From contig JAJFKF010000095.1 in the NCBI GenBank assembly GCA_021773365.1, positions 1-64,000 of the forward strand: a stretch of 64,000 nt of DNA, read 5' to 3'. This DNA is from Gammaproteobacteria bacterium (GTDB lineage: Bacteria; Pseudomonadota; Gammaproteobacteria; Steroidobacterales; Steroidobacteraceae). The notes beneath the pieces were generated by a model. That model was not told the DNA's origin. It saw only the letters and a list, made by a program, of their open reading frames with translations, and made no database searches. The translations under genes were made by a program, and so were the position numbers. Below are positions 9,372 to 18,681 of the stretch, in pieces. Position 1 is the first letter of the stretch. Each line of letters starts with the position of its first letter.

Positions 9372-9402
9372 GCGGGCTTTTCCCCCGCTGCTGCGTCTAT
9401 AC
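9372..9402 (+). promoter_or_regulatory. Cassette C2 sigma-gene promoter motif
   Basis: The 31-base element has an upstream box GCGGGCTTTT and a downstream box GCTGCTGCGTCTATAC. It matches 26 of 31 positions of the element at 10916-10946 in front of the C2 receptor gene, with the same spacing. A pair shared by a sigma gene and its receptor gene is what an autoregulated FecI-type sigma factor would recognise. Confidence 0.7.
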
Positions 9403-9423
9403 GTCGGAGGCGGAAATTTGCCC

Positions 9424-9912
9424 ATGGACTCTTTCAAAACCAGCTTCGGCAAACTCTATGGCGCGTTGCGCAGACGCGGCAAGCGCCCGGATGAGGCCGA
9501 AGACCTGGTGCAGGAGGCGTTTGTCCGTCTGCTCACCTATATCGATCGCGGCGAGAAAGTGCTGGAGCCGGAGGGGTTTCTTGCGCGCACCGCATTCAAT
9601 TTGTCGGTGGATCAGTCACGGCGCGGACGGGCTCATCTGTACGAGAGCCAGACGGTCGAGGAACTCAGGCTTCCCGATCTGGCCCCGGGTCCGGAGGATG
9701 AATTGCAGAGTGAGCAGTACCTGGATCGCACCCGCGAGATTCTCGACGAGGCGGTGGGCGAGAAGACGCGCAACGCCTTCTTTCTGCATTGCCTGGAAGG
9801 ACTGACCTACGCCGAGATCGGCGAGCAGCTCAGCATGAGCGGCCGCACCGTTGAACGTCATATTGCCAAGGCGGTGGCCGTGCTCTCTCTCAACAAGCGG
9901 CCACAACCATGA
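9424..9912 (+). CDS. FecI-type ECF sigma factor (C2)
   Basis: The 162-residue protein has sigma region 2 (about 5-70, EAEDLVQEAFVRLLTY) and region 4 (about 105-155, LTYAEIGEQLSMSGRTVERHIAKA). It should transcribe its own operon and the receptor gene at 10983. ATG 9424 is used because the promoter motif ends at 9402, ruling out longer starts. A TTG at 9418 sits at better spacing from GGAGG (9406-9410) and is an alternative. The stop overlaps the fecR-like start in an ATGA arrangement. It closely resembles the C6 sigma factor (61735), including the MD start and the DLVQEAF/DLIQEAF block. Confidence 0.92.
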   Translation: MDSFKTSFGKLYGALRRRGKRPDEAEDLVQEAFVRLLTYIDRGEKVLEPEGFLARTAFNLSVDQSRRGRAHLYESQTVEELRLPDLAPGPEDELQSEQYLDRTREILDEAVGEKTRNAFFLHCLEGLTYAEIGEQLSMSGRTVERHIAKAVAVLSLNKRPQP

Positions 9913-10895
9913 ATACCTCTGCGCTGCGCCATCATCCGACCTGGGCCGCCGCCGTGGCGGAGGCCTCTGCCTGGATCGCCTTGCTGCATGGACCTGATCG
10001 CACGGTGGCCGCGGAGCAGGGGCTGAAGCGCTGGCTGGCTGAAAGCTCTCGTCATCGGCAGGCCTTCAACCTGGCTACCGAGATCTGGATGGAATCGCGG
10101 GGCGCCGTCAAACGCGCGGCCCGGGTGAGCCTGACGCTGCCCGGCAATCGACCTGAGCCGCAGCGGCGGCGCTTGCATTGGCATCTGTCGGCGGCGGCGG
10201 CGGCGGCGTTGTTGCTGCTGCTCGCAGGCGCCGTTTTTTTCCTGCAGCAGCCCGCTGTGGTCACCGGAATCGGTGAGCGACGCATTCTGGCGCTGGAGGA
10301 TGGCACGCAGGTGTATCTGAACACCTCCACGCGCGTGGTGGTGGACTACGGTCCCAGGGGCCGTCACGTGCATCTGGAAACAGGCGAGGCCATTTTCGAG
10401 GTAGCGAAGCGGCCGGACTGGCCGTTTGTAGTGACCGTCGGCGACCGCAAGGTCACTGCACTGGGCACGGAATTCCTTGTCCGGCACGACAGGGAGCGTG
10501 TCATGGTGACTCTGGTCGATGGCAAGGTTGCGGTGGCTTCATTGTCTCCAGTGGGCGCATCCGTCGTGCTGAAGCCTGGTGAACGGCTGACGTGTTCCGG
10601 CAATGAATCCGCGTCGATCGTGGATCGGCCGGATATCGGCAAACTTACCGCCTGGCAGCGCGGCAAGGTACACATCGACAACCTGACGCTGGGTGAGGCC
10701 ATTGCCGAGATGAATCGCTACAGCAGGGTGAAACTGGCTGTAGCCGGCACAGACGCGGCGAAGATCCGCCTGAGCGGCATATTCGCCGTCGGCGATGCGC
10801 GGAATTTCGCCAATGCTGTCGCACTTACCCACGGCCTGGAAGTGAAGGAAAGCCGCTCCAGGATCGTATTGTCCGAAGTGTCGCGCGTGCCGTAA
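9909..10895 (+). CDS. FecR-family anti-sigma regulator (C2)
   Basis: The 328-residue protein has DUF4880 (about 15-60, WIALLHGPDRTVAAEQGLKRW), a membrane helix (about 93-113, an Ala/Leu run), the FecR domain (about 130-225; LALEDGTQVYLNTSTR, EAIFEVAKRPDWPF) and a DUF4974 end (about 265-325, AIAEMNRYSRVKLAV). It should couple occupancy of the downstream receptor to the C2 sigma factor. It starts within the sigma stop codon (ATGA overlap), so the two are probably made in fixed ratio. Layout and sequence are close to the C6 FecR, in line with a duplicated pair. Confidence 0.92.
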   Translation: MNTSALRHHPTWAAAVAEASAWIALLHGPDRTVAAEQGLKRWLAESSRHRQAFNLATEIWMESRGAVKRAARVSLTLPGNRPEPQRRRLHWHLSAAAAAALLLLLAGAVFFLQQPAVVTGIGERRILALEDGTQVYLNTSTRVVVDYGPRGRHVHLETGEAIFEVAKRPDWPFVVTVGDRKVTALGTEFLVRHDRERVMVTLVDGKVAVASLSPVGASVVLKPGERLTCSGNESASIVDRPDIGKLTAWQRGKVHIDNLTLGEAIAEMNRYSRVKLAVAGTDAAKIRLSGIFAVGDARNFANAVALTHGLEVKESRSRIVLSEVSRVP

Positions 10896-10915
10896 CGACA
10901 AGGCACGAACAGGCT

Positions 10916-10946
10916 GCGGAGTTTTAGCCGGCTGCTGCGTCTATAC
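10916..10946 (+). promoter_or_regulatory. Cassette C2 receptor-gene promoter motif
   Basis: GCGGAGTTTT and GCTGCTGCGTCTATAC are spaced exactly as in the element at 9372-9402 (26 of 31 bases identical). It lies 37 bases before the receptor start codon. The receptor gene can therefore be transcribed separately from sigma-fecR, under the same sigma factor. Confidence 0.72.
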
Positions 10947-10982
10947 CCGGCCATTCGGCTTCACGGCGCCAAAGGGGATGTC

Positions 10983-13900
10983 ATGCATACGTCAGTTCTG
11001 ATTCCATTGCGGGCAACGTTCGCGGTGCTGGCCCTGCTCCTGCTGACGCCTCAACTGCTGCAGGCGGCCGACTTCAATCTGCCGGCCCAGGCGCTGGGCA
11101 AGGCGCTGCACGCGCTGGGTGAGAAGACCAACGTCAATGTACTTTTCGACCCTCAGGCCGTAAAAGGCCGTGAGGCTCCGGCGGTTCAGGGCGCCACTAC
11201 GGTGGACGAGGCGCTGACGCGGTTGCTGGATGGCAGTGATCTTACCTTCCGCTATCTTGACGAGAAGACGGTGACTATTGTCCGGCGCGCGGCGGCCAGC
11301 ACACGCAGCGATGGGGCGCCCGCCGACCAGATGCGTCTGGCGGTGATCGCCGCGGAAGAAGCAAAGAAAATGCAGGAATCCACCGCCAGGGATGCGAAGA
11401 CCGGGGCGGACGTTCTGGTCGAAGGCGTTCGCGAGCGTCCGGCCCCTTTCAGCAGCGCAAATCTGGATCTGACGCGCACTGAAGACGATGTACTGCCCTT
11501 CATGATCCTGACGGCACAGGACATTCACTTTTCAGGCGCGTCCGATCTGCAGGATTTCCTGCAGCGCCGGTTACCGCAGAACTTCAATCCGGATATTCCC
11601 GATGAACTGGACGGAGGCGCGACGAGCCAGATGGATCGCCAGAATCGCATCGATATGCGCGGCTGGGGCGCCGAGGAGACAGTGATCCTGGTCAACGGGC
11701 GGCCGATGGGCGCCCAATACCAGAACGCGTCCTCCCCGGGGACGTTTTCCACACAGACGAACGACCAGCAGTCCTTCAATCTGCGCGGAATTCCTCTGGC
11801 CTCGATCGAGCGCATTGAAATTCTGGCCTCGGCCGGCAGCGCCATTTATGGCACAGGCGCCACGGGCGGCGTCATCAATATCATCACCCGCCAGGATTTC
11901 CGGGGCGGACAGGTGGCGGTGAACTATCAATCGCCGTCGGATGTTCACCGGCCGACGCGCGGCCTGGACATCAGCTATGGCATGCCACTGAGGTGGGGGT
12001 TGGGTCTGCGGGGAATGGCGAGCTACAGCGAGCGCGAGCCCCTGCGCGCCAGCGACCGTGCCGCGGTGTCCAGCGACCGCTGGCGACGTTTGGTCATGGA
12101 GCGCCAGCCCACGCGGCTGATCAATCAGTCGGGCGGTAATCCTTTCAATAGCACCTCCACGGTGTACGGCGCCACACCGAACATCCGCGCAACATCATCC
12201 AGCGGCAACCTGTTCTCCGGACTGCCCGGCGCGCAGGCGTCGAACTACACCACCGTGCCGGATGGCTACACGGGCAGTGGAGAGCTGGCTGATTTCCAGC
12301 CCGGAGTCTGGAACCTGGAGCAGGCGCAGGGCGCTGCTGGTGGCAACCTATACGCTGGCGATTCGACCCTGGGCACGGTCAACCGCAACACGATGTTCAG
12401 TGTCGGGCTGGACAAGCAGCTGGCCGCGCAGTGGCGCTGGTCGGTTGATTACCGCTACATGGACAGCACCAGCGTAGGCAACAATGACGCAACGCTTGCA
12501 CTGACGTCGAGCTCACAGACCAGCACCCGCCCCAGGGTCCCGGCCGCTGCCCCGGGAAATCCGTTCGGCCAGGATGTCTATGTGAGGCTGGTCGATCCGA
12601 TGCTCAATCGGTCAGAGCTAATGAACCAGCCAGAGAATGTAACCTGGGAGCTGAGCTCGACGCTGCGCGGGAAGATCGGCGCATGGACCGGATTTCTGGA
12701 CCTGAACTACACTCAGAACAAGAGTGCTCACGTGACCAATGTTTTTGTCGAGCCCATTGGCGGCTGGTACGACGCTCTGCTGACGGGGGCCTACGATCCT
12801 TTCGTGGATCTGCGCGTGGCGGCGCCGGCGTCCGCCGATTTCTACGCACACTACGTGCAGCAACGCACCACCGTCGACAACGCCATGCGCAACTACCAGG
12901 CTGCCATCAAGGCCTCCGGTCCGGTGTTCCGGCTCCCCGGGGGGGAAGTGCAGTTGACGGCAGGTCTGAGCTGGTCGCGGGCGGATCGCTACCGGAACGA
13001 AGGCTACGTCGAGTTTCTGGATTCGTTGACGGGGGAGTTGCGGACGCCGGTGGGTAGCGACATCGACTACACCATCGATCAGAGCCTGAGCCGACGATTC
13101 CTTTTCGACGCCTATGCCGGCTATGCGGAGTTCAATGCGCCGCTGCTGTCGCCGGAGCAGGATATACCGCTGGTGCAGCGGCTGGAGCTGTTCGGCTCCG
13201 GCCGCCTGGACTTCACCGAGCGCAACGGTTTCCGTTCGGATTTTCTGGGTGCCGACCCGGTCAAGTACAGCCATCGCTCGCAGCTGCATGCCTATGGTTT
13301 GCGCTACGAGATGCTGGAGGGGTTGTCATTTCGTGTCTCGCAGAGCATCGGCTTCAAGCCTCCCACCCTGGCCCAGGTAACACCGGACAATCCGCCGACC
13401 TTCTCGACCAGCGGCCTCAACGATCCCATACGCGACGAAGCGTTGACGCTGACCCCGACCATGTATCAGACGGGCGGCAATCCCGATGTCGGACCGGAGA
13501 CCACCGACTCGTTGAACATCGGGTTGATTCTCAGTCCGCGCTGGATGCCGGGTCTGCGCCTTTCCGTGAGCTACCTGGAGAGCACCCGCGACGACGCCAT
13601 CTTTTCCCTGGGCGCCCAGGACGCGATCAACCTGGAGCTGGACCTGCCCGGCGTGGTGCAACGTGGCGCGCCCGATGGACATGCCAGCGGTGTGGGTCCC
13701 ATCACGTTTGTCGACCGGCGCGCCATAAATCTGCGACAGGTGAGTTCCAGGAGCATGGATTTCTCCGTGCAGCAGGAGATTCAGAACATGGCCGGCGGCA
13801 GGCTGATCCTGAGCGCCGTGGCCAGCCGGAACATCAGCTTCAAGGTTCAGGCCACCAATTCAGGGCCGGCAGAGGAGCAGGTGCGTAGTCTCACCGGTGC

Positions 13901-14270
13901 ATTCGGTCGCCAGATTGAATGGAACGGCAACGCCCAGGTGCGCTGGGAAGGGCAGCAGTGGGGGTTTGGCTGGAGCACGCGCTATCTCGACTACATTCTC
14001 GTCCAGACCACCTACCTCCTGCTGCAGGGAGCCGATCGGGCGCCACGCGCGCTGGAGCACGACCTGAACGTGAGCTACCGTGCATCGTCGGCGGGTGGCG
14101 CCGGACGTTTGCAGTGGCTGCTTGAGGGCACCTCGGTGAACTTCGGCGTGAGGAATGTCTTCAACCGTGAGCCCCGCTTCTGGGCCGCCAGCACTGATCG
14201 GGGTGTCGCCCCTTTCGACAGCATCACGGGCCGCAGCATCTGGATGCAGATGCGCAAGGACTTCAACTGA
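10983..14270 (+). CDS. Large TonB-dependent receptor with STN domain (C2)
   Basis: At 1095 residues this is the longest receptor in the window. It has a signal peptide (1-28, ending LLQAAD), an STN domain (about 29-100, ALGKALHALGEKTNVNVLFDP), a linker, the TonB-box-like ADVLVEGVRE, a plug (about 165-300; RIDMRGWGAEETVILVNGRP, IYGTGATGGVINIITRQDF), and a large barrel ending RKDFN. AAGGGG stands 5 bases before the ATG. It should import an unknown ligand and signal through the C2 FecR. The barrel loops are rich in Ser, Thr and Asn and account for the extra length. The motif at 10916 gives it its own promoter; the thioredoxin gene follows 158 bases downstream. Confidence 0.93.
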   Translation: MHTSVLIPLRATFAVLALLLLTPQLLQAADFNLPAQALGKALHALGEKTNVNVLFDPQAVKGREAPAVQGATTVDEALTRLLDGSDLTFRYLDEKTVTIVRRAAASTRSDGAPADQMRLAVIAAEEAKKMQESTARDAKTGADVLVEGVRERPAPFSSANLDLTRTEDDVLPFMILTAQDIHFSGASDLQDFLQRRLPQNFNPDIPDELDGGATSQMDRQNRIDMRGWGAEETVILVNGRPMGAQYQNASSPGTFSTQTNDQQSFNLRGIPLASIERIEILASAGSAIYGTGATGGVINIITRQDFRGGQVAVNYQSPSDVHRPTRGLDISYGMPLRWGLGLRGMASYSEREPLRASDRAAVSSDRWRRLVMERQPTRLINQSGGNPFNSTSTVYGATPNIRATSSSGNLFSGLPGAQASNYTTVPDGYTGSGELADFQPGVWNLEQAQGAAGGNLYAGDSTLGTVNRNTMFSVGLDKQLAAQWRWSVDYRYMDSTSVGNNDATLALTSSSQTSTRPRVPAAAPGNPFGQDVYVRLVDPMLNRSELMNQPENVTWELSSTLRGKIGAWTGFLDLNYTQNKSAHVTNVFVEPIGGWYDALLTGAYDPFVDLRVAAPASADFYAHYVQQRTTVDNAMRNYQAAIKASGPVFRLPGGEVQLTAGLSWSRADRYRNEGYVEFLDSLTGELRTPVGSDIDYTIDQSLSRRFLFDAYAGYAEFNAPLLSPEQDIPLVQRLELFGSGRLDFTERNGFRSDFLGADPVKYSHRSQLHAYGLRYEMLEGLSFRVSQSIGFKPPTLAQVTPDNPPTFSTSGLNDPIRDEALTLTPTMYQTGGNPDVGPETTDSLNIGLILSPRWMPGLRLSVSYLESTRDDAIFSLGAQDAINLELDLPGVVQRGAPDGHASGVGPITFVDRRAINLRQVSSRSMDFSVQQEIQNMAGGRLILSAVASRNISFKVQATNSGPAEEQVRSLTGAFGRQIEWNGNAQVRWEGQQWGFGWSTRYLDYILVQTTYLLLQGADRAPRALEHDLNVSYRASSAGGAGRLQWLLEGTSVNFGVRNVFNREPRFWAASTDRGVAPFDSITGRSIWMQMRKDFN

Positions 14271-14428
14271 CGGGGCTTCCAGACGCAGATAGTCACGATC
14301 CGGTCACGTGACGCCAGGCCGGAGCGGTCGGCTCGTCGATATGCCGGCTGACAGCCATGCTCCCGGCAAGCATGGTGGCCCTGAGCGCCCGTATGATATC
14401 GTTCGAGCCCCCCGCACCGGAGACGATC

Positions 14429-14911
14429 ATGACCTCATATATATGCCGATTGGCGTTCATCGCCCTGTTAGGTGGTCTGGCTCTGAACCCCATCGCCTTC
14501 GCCGATCCGGCCGCCGGCGCGGTAATGGTGGTGGACCTCAAGCCCGCGGAGGGCTCGCTCGATACCCTGCTGCTACGCGAAATTGCAAAAGCAAAGGAAC
14601 AGAAACGCACACTTTACGTTGAGCTCGGCGCGACCTGGTGCGGGCCCTGCAAATCCCTGGCGGCCTCGCTGGACGACGCCATGATGAAGGACGCCTTCGC
14701 AGGCACCTATATTGTCCGCCTGGATGTGGACGAGTGGAAGGCGCAACTTGAGCAGCAGGGCTTCAAACACGCCGGCATCCCCGTATTCTTTGCCGTGAAC
14801 GACGAAGGCCATCCCACGGGCGCGAATATCGACGGTGGCGCCTGGGGTGCGGATATTCCGCAGAACATGGCGCCCCCACTCAAGGCATTCTTCGGCAAGA
14901 ACAATTCCTGA
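14429..14911 (+). CDS. Secreted thioredoxin-fold protein (C2)
   Basis: The 160-residue protein has a signal peptide (1-26, ending PIAFADP) and a thioredoxin fold with the active site ATWCGPCKS at about residues 70-78. It also has a GIPVFF segment carrying the expected cis-proline. It should act as a periplasmic thiol-disulphide protein. GGAG six bases before ATG 14429 sets the start; longer starts lack a ribosome site. Its position after the C2 receptor parallels thioredoxin-fold genes after the C3 and C4 receptors, suggesting a shared role in receptor folding or in reducing the imported ligand (inference). Confidence 0.85.
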   Translation: MTSYICRLAFIALLGGLALNPIAFADPAAGAVMVVDLKPAEGSLDTLLLREIAKAKEQKRTLYVELGATWCGPCKSLAASLDDAMMKDAFAGTYIVRLDVDEWKAQLEQQGFKHAGIPVFFAVNDEGHPTGANIDGGAWGADIPQNMAPPLKAFFGKNNS

Positions 14912-14975
14912 GTCCGCGCCGGCTCGCGCCGGTGCCAAACGTCTGCTGCATCGCGTTCTGAACGAGTAAGGCGCC

Positions 14976-16847
14976 ATGTCGCAAACGGAGCTACCCAACC
15001 GCCTCGACCGGTCGGTGGACCCGGATCGGGACCACATCCTTGGTTCCGTCCGCGCCGAAATCACGCTGGTGGAATACGGCAGTTACGCCTGCCCGCATTG
15101 CCGCGCGGCCAATGAACGCATCGCTGAGGTGCGCGACCGCCTGGGCGGGCGGCTGAGTTACGTTTTTCGCCACCGGCCGCTCACCGGCAATGATCTGGCA
15201 CGCCGTGCGGCGGAACTGGTCGAGTGCGCGACAACGCCGGAGCAGTTCTGGGCCGCGCATGTGAAGCTGATGACGCGCTCCGTGGAGCTGACCGAGGATG
15301 ATTTGCAGGTCGTGGCGCAGGATCTGGGCCTGGCGGAATCCGGGGGCCGGCAGGACGAAGCCGTGAGCCGGCTGGCCCGTGAACGCGTCGAGGCCGACGA
15401 ACGTAGCGCGCGGGCCAGCGGCGCCCTGTTCACGCCCGCCTTCTTCATCAATGGCCGCCACTACGACGGTGCATGGGATGAGGGTTCCTTTCTCGATGCA
15501 TTGCTCGGTTCACTGGGCCATCGTGTGCGCGCCGCAGCGCTCGACTTTGCGAGCTGGGCGCCATCTGCCGGCATGCTGTTGCTGCTCGCCACTGTTGTGG
15601 CGGTAGTGCTGAACAACTCCGCGTCCGGGCCGGCCTTTGAGCATTTCTGGGAACGGCCCTGGGGCATCGTGTTTGGCGACGGTCAGTTCCTCATGTCGCT
15701 GCGCCACTGGGTGAACGATGCGCTGCTGACGATCTTCTTTCTGATCGTGGGGCTGGAGATCAAGCGCGAGTTCACGGTCGGGCACCTGGCCAGCCGAAGC
15801 GCGGCCGCCCTGCCCATTGCCGCGGCCATCGGCGGCATGGCGGTGCCGGCGGCGCTGTATCTGCTGGTGATCCCCGCCGACTGGCTGCACGGGTGGGGCG
15901 TGCCCATGGCCACTGACACGGCCTTTGCCATCGCGCTCATCGCCATGATGGGCAAGCGTGTGCCACTGGAGTTGCGGATCTTTCTCACCGCGGCGGCCAT
16001 TGTCGATGACATCGGGGCTATCATTGTCGTGGCGCTGTTCTACTCGGGCGACCTGCATATCGGTTTCCTGATCGGCGCGGCGGTGGTGGTGGGTGTGCTG
16101 GCATTGCTCAACCGCTGGCGCGTGTATCGCCTGGCGCCCTACCTGCTGGCCGGCATCGTGTTGTGGGCCTGTGTCCACGCCGGCGGACTGCATGCCACGC
16201 TGGCCGGCGTGCTGCTGGCCCTGTTCATTCCCACGCGGCCGCCGCCGAACCTGGCCGCACTCACCGCGCAGGCCAATGCCATCGTCATTGCCGAGGCCAG
16301 CCACGGTGATGAGGTGCTGCGTCATGGGCCGTCGACGCCGGCGCTGCGCGCCCTCGATGCCATACACGATCGTATTGAATCCCCCGCCGACCGCATGCTG
16401 CGCCGGGGTGCGCTGCAGTCCAGCTATGTCGTGCTGCCGGTGTTCGCGCTGGCCAACGCGGGTGTGCTCATTGCCACGGATGTATTCGACGGGCATGGTT
16501 TGTTGATGCTGGCCATCGCCTGTGGCCTGGTGGTTGGCAAGCCGCTGGGTATCGTTGTCGCGGCGGCGCTGGCGGTGAAGCTGGGGCTGGCCGTGAAACC
16601 GCAGGCCTATTCATGGCGGCAACTGTGCGGTGCGGGCGCGCTGGCGGGTATCGGCTTCACCATGTCGCTGTTCATTGCCGGGCAGGCGTTCCCGGCCGAG
16701 GGCGCCTTTGCCGCTGCCAAGATTGCGGTGTTCGGGGCGTCGCTGCTGTCGGCGGTCATCGGCGTGTTGCTGCTGTGGAACGTGGGGCCGGGCAGGGCAG
16801 GGCCTGCGGTTTCCCCCGGGGCCCCGGCTGATCGAACGCGCTGCTAA
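14976..16847 (+). CDS. nhaA: Na+/H+ antiporter NhaA fused to an N-terminal DsbA-like domain
   Basis: The 623-residue fusion has a thioredoxin/DsbA-like domain at about 20-180, with the CxxC site YACPHC (Cys39, Cys42) and TPAFFING carrying a cis-Pro. From about 190 it is a complete NhaA antiporter with some eleven to twelve membrane helices. The ion-binding aspartates are visible in [10 protein letters not shown] and [10 protein letters not shown]. NhaA exchanges sodium for protons at the inner membrane, controlling pH and salt balance. There is no signal peptide before the DsbA-like part, so that domain may be cytoplasmic. NhaA-thioredoxin fusions are known in other bacteria; why the two are joined is not established. 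Confidence 0.92.
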   Translation: MSQTELPNRLDRSVDPDRDHILGSVRAEITLVEYGSYACPHCRAANERIAEVRDRLGGRLSYVFRHRPLTGNDLARRAAELVECATTPEQFWAAHVKLMTRSVELTEDDLQVVAQDLGLAESGGRQDEAVSRLARERVEADERSARASGALFTPAFFINGRHYDGAWDEGSFLDALLGSLGHRVRAAALDFASWAPSAGMLLLLATVVAVVLNNSASGPAFEHFWERPWGIVFGDGQFLMSLRHWVNDALLTIFFLIVGLEIKREFTVGHLASRSAAALPIAAAIGGMAVPAALYLLVIPADWLHGWGVPMATDTAFAIALIAMMGKRVPLELRIFLTAAAIVDDIGAIIVVALFYSGDLHIGFLIGAAVVVGVLALLNRWRVYRLAPYLLAGIVLWACVHAGGLHATLAGVLLALFIPTRPPPNLAALTAQANAIVIAEASHGDEVLRHGPSTPALRALDAIHDRIESPADRMLRRGALQSSYVVLPVFALANAGVLIATDVFDGHGLLMLAIACGLVVGKPLGIVVAAALAVKLGLAVKPQAYSWRQLCGAGALAGIGFTMSLFIAGQAFPAEGAFAAAKIAVFGASLLSAVIGVLLLWNVGPGRAGPAVSPGAPADRTRC

Positions 16848-16888
16848 GCAATTGATTTTAATATAAAAATATTCAGCCGCGCGATGAA

Positions 16889-16918
16889 GGTATTCACTTT
16901 GCGCCGCGCAGCGCTCTA
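16889..16918 (+). promoter_or_regulatory. Cassette C3 sigma-gene promoter motif
   Basis: GGTATTCACTTT and AGCGCTCTA are set at the same spacing as in 18582-18611, upstream of the C3 receptor (23 of 30 bases identical, with both outer boxes conserved). The downstream box reaches 16918, so the transcript must start after the ATG at 16919. This moves the sigma start to the GTG at 16940. Confidence 0.72.
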
Positions 16919-16939
16919 ATGCCATTGGAGACTCCCCCA

Positions 16940-17473
16940 GTGACACCCACCGACAAGCAGGCCTACGTTGCGGACGTCGCCCGCCAGCATGGCCGGCGGC
17001 TGCGCCGTTTCGTGGCCGCGCGCCTGCGTCATGCCTCGGCCGACGTGCCGGACCTGGTCCAGGAAGTCTTCCTGCGGCTGTTGCGCATCGATCATCACGA
17101 AACCATCCGCAGCTCCGAGGCGTATCTGTTCACCGTGGCCACACACGTCCTGCACCAGCACATCATGCGCCGTGCCGCCGCGCCGGAAGCTGTCGAGCTG
17201 GCTGAGCTGGCCGCGGAGATACAGGCTGAACCGCGGCATGATCCGGCGGATCGCGCCCAGGTGCAGGAGCGGATGGAAATTCTGCAAGGCGCGCTGCAGC
17301 AGCTCTCGCCGAAGGCGCAGGCTACGCTGCTGCTGCACCGACGCGATGGCTACTCGCTGGAGGAGATTGGCGTGAGGCTTGGCATCTCGCGCGCCATGGC
17401 CGCCAAGTATCTGGGCAAGGCGCTGCTACATTGCCGACGGTGCCTGGAAGAGGAGCGACAAGGACAGGCATGA
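16940..17473 (+). CDS. FecI-type ECF sigma factor (C3)
   Basis: The 177-residue protein has region 2 (about 5-70, VPDLVQEVFLRLLRI) and region 4 (about 110-165, YSLEEIGVRLGISRAMAAKYLGKAL). It should recognise the GGTATTCACTTT/AGCGCTCTA promoters found before this gene and before the C3 receptor. The start is placed at GTG 16940, after GGAG at 16925-16928, because ATG 16919 lies inside the promoter; a start at 16919 would add seven residues. The stop overlaps the fecR-like start (ATGA). Confidence 0.88.
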   Translation: MTPTDKQAYVADVARQHGRRLRRFVAARLRHASADVPDLVQEVFLRLLRIDHHETIRSSEAYLFTVATHVLHQHIMRRAAAPEAVELAELAAEIQAEPRHDPADRAQVQERMEILQGALQQLSPKAQATLLLHRRDGYSLEEIGVRLGISRAMAAKYLGKALLHCRRCLEEERQGQA

Positions 17474-18555
17474 CGACCACCGATCTCAGCATGAACACAC
17501 AGATCTACGAGGAAGCCACGCAGTGGCTGGTGCAGCACCGCGACGGTGGGCTCAATGGCGCGGGCAAGCTGGCCTTCGACCGTTGGCTGCGCACCTCGCC
17601 GGAGCATGTGCGCGCCTATCTGGAGATGTCTTCGGTGTGGCAGGACGTGTCAGAGATGGAGACGGACGAGCACAGCGCGGCGCGGATCATCGAACGCGCT
17701 GCGGCCGACCCGACCAACGTGGTGTCCCTGGATGGTGCAAACAGCCGCAGCGGAGAAATTGCAGCCATCGCCAGGCTTGCGGTCAGGGCTGAAGGGCGCT
17801 TGCCGCGGCGGCGATTCGTGGCAGCAGCAGCTGTTGCCGTGCTGTGTGTCGTGGGGGCGCTGGCGGTCTGGCTGAACACATCGGGCTCGAGAACCTACGC
17901 CACCGAAATCGGCGAACAACGCTCGGTGGTGTTGTCCGACGGCTCCACGGTGGAGCTTAATTCCCGCTCGCGGGTGCGCGTGCGCTTTGATGACGCGCAG
18001 CGCCGGGTGCAGCTGCTGGAGGGACAGGCGCTGTTCCGCGTGGCCCGGGATGGCGCGCGTCCCTTTGTTGTTCTTAGCAGGGACACGCGCGTGCAGGCGG
18101 TGGGTACGGAGTTCGATGTGTATCGCAGGCAGGCCTCAACCGTCGTTACGGTGATCGAGGGGCGGGTGGTGGTTCGACCGGGCGAGCGGGCCGCGGCGCA
18201 CAGCACGCCGCAATCCGGATCCGGCGACGCCGGTTCCATCTATCTTTCCGCGGGCGAACAAATGATGGTCGCGGCGAAGGCGATAACCCAACCGAGGCGG
18301 GTCGACGTGGCCGTGGCCACCGCCTGGATGCAGCGCCACCTGGTTTTTGACTCCGCCCCGCTCAGCGAGGTGGCCGAGGAATTCAATCGCTACAACGCCC
18401 GGCAACTGGTGATTGATGCGCCGGAGCTCTCCGGGTTCAGGGTCAGCGGCGTGTTCTCCTCCGCGGAGCCGACATTGCTGATCAAATTCCTGCGCAACCA
18501 GCCGGAGATCGTCGTTATCGAGGCGGAGCGGGCCATTCATATCGATACCCGCTGA
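17470..18555 (+). CDS. FecR-family anti-sigma regulator (C3)
   Basis: The 361-residue protein has DUF4880 (about 15-60, ATQWLVQHRDGGLNGAGKL), a positively charged PRRRF stretch followed by one membrane helix (about 118-138), a FecR domain (about 150-255; VLSDGSTVELNSRSR, QALFRVARDGARPF) and a DUF4974 end (about 295-358, EFNRYNARQLVIDAPEL). It should pass the receptor signal to the C3 sigma factor. ATG 17470 overlaps the sigma stop, with AGGACAGG directly upstream; a second ATG at 17491 is possible. The arginine cluster before the helix could be a topology signal or a twin-arginine-like motif. Confidence 0.92.
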   Translation: MTTTDLSMNTQIYEEATQWLVQHRDGGLNGAGKLAFDRWLRTSPEHVRAYLEMSSVWQDVSEMETDEHSAARIIERAAADPTNVVSLDGANSRSGEIAAIARLAVRAEGRLPRRRFVAAAAVAVLCVVGALAVWLNTSGSRTYATEIGEQRSVVLSDGSTVELNSRSRVRVRFDDAQRRVQLLEGQALFRVARDGARPFVVLSRDTRVQAVGTEFDVYRRQASTVVTVIEGRVVVRPGERAAAHSTPQSGSGDAGSIYLSAGEQMMVAAKAITQPRRVDVAVATAWMQRHLVFDSAPLSEVAEEFNRYNARQLVIDAPELSGFRVSGVFSSAEPTLLIKFLRNQPEIVVIEAERAIHIDTR

Positions 18556-18581
18556 GTACTGGAGATTATTTTCTTCCTGGC

Positions 18582-18611
18582 GGTATTCACTTTTCTTCCG
18601 CGAGCGCTCTA
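18582..18611 (+). promoter_or_regulatory. Cassette C3 receptor-gene promoter motif
   Basis: GGTATTCACTTT and AGCGCTCTA are repeated from 16889-16918 with identical spacing. The motif lies 70 bases before the receptor start codon at 18682, so the receptor can be transcribed on its own by the same sigma factor. Confidence 0.73.
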
Positions 18612-18681
18612 TAGCCGTAAATGCCGGCCGCCTTGTTTGCTGCCGGCGCCGGACAGAGTGACAGACAGCGGGGGATTTCTC

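Noticed and set aside
9129-9494. 121-codon + strand frame between hipA and the C2 sigma gene
   Set aside because: Weak start, no domain, and it runs across the C2 promoter motif into the sigma gene in another frame.
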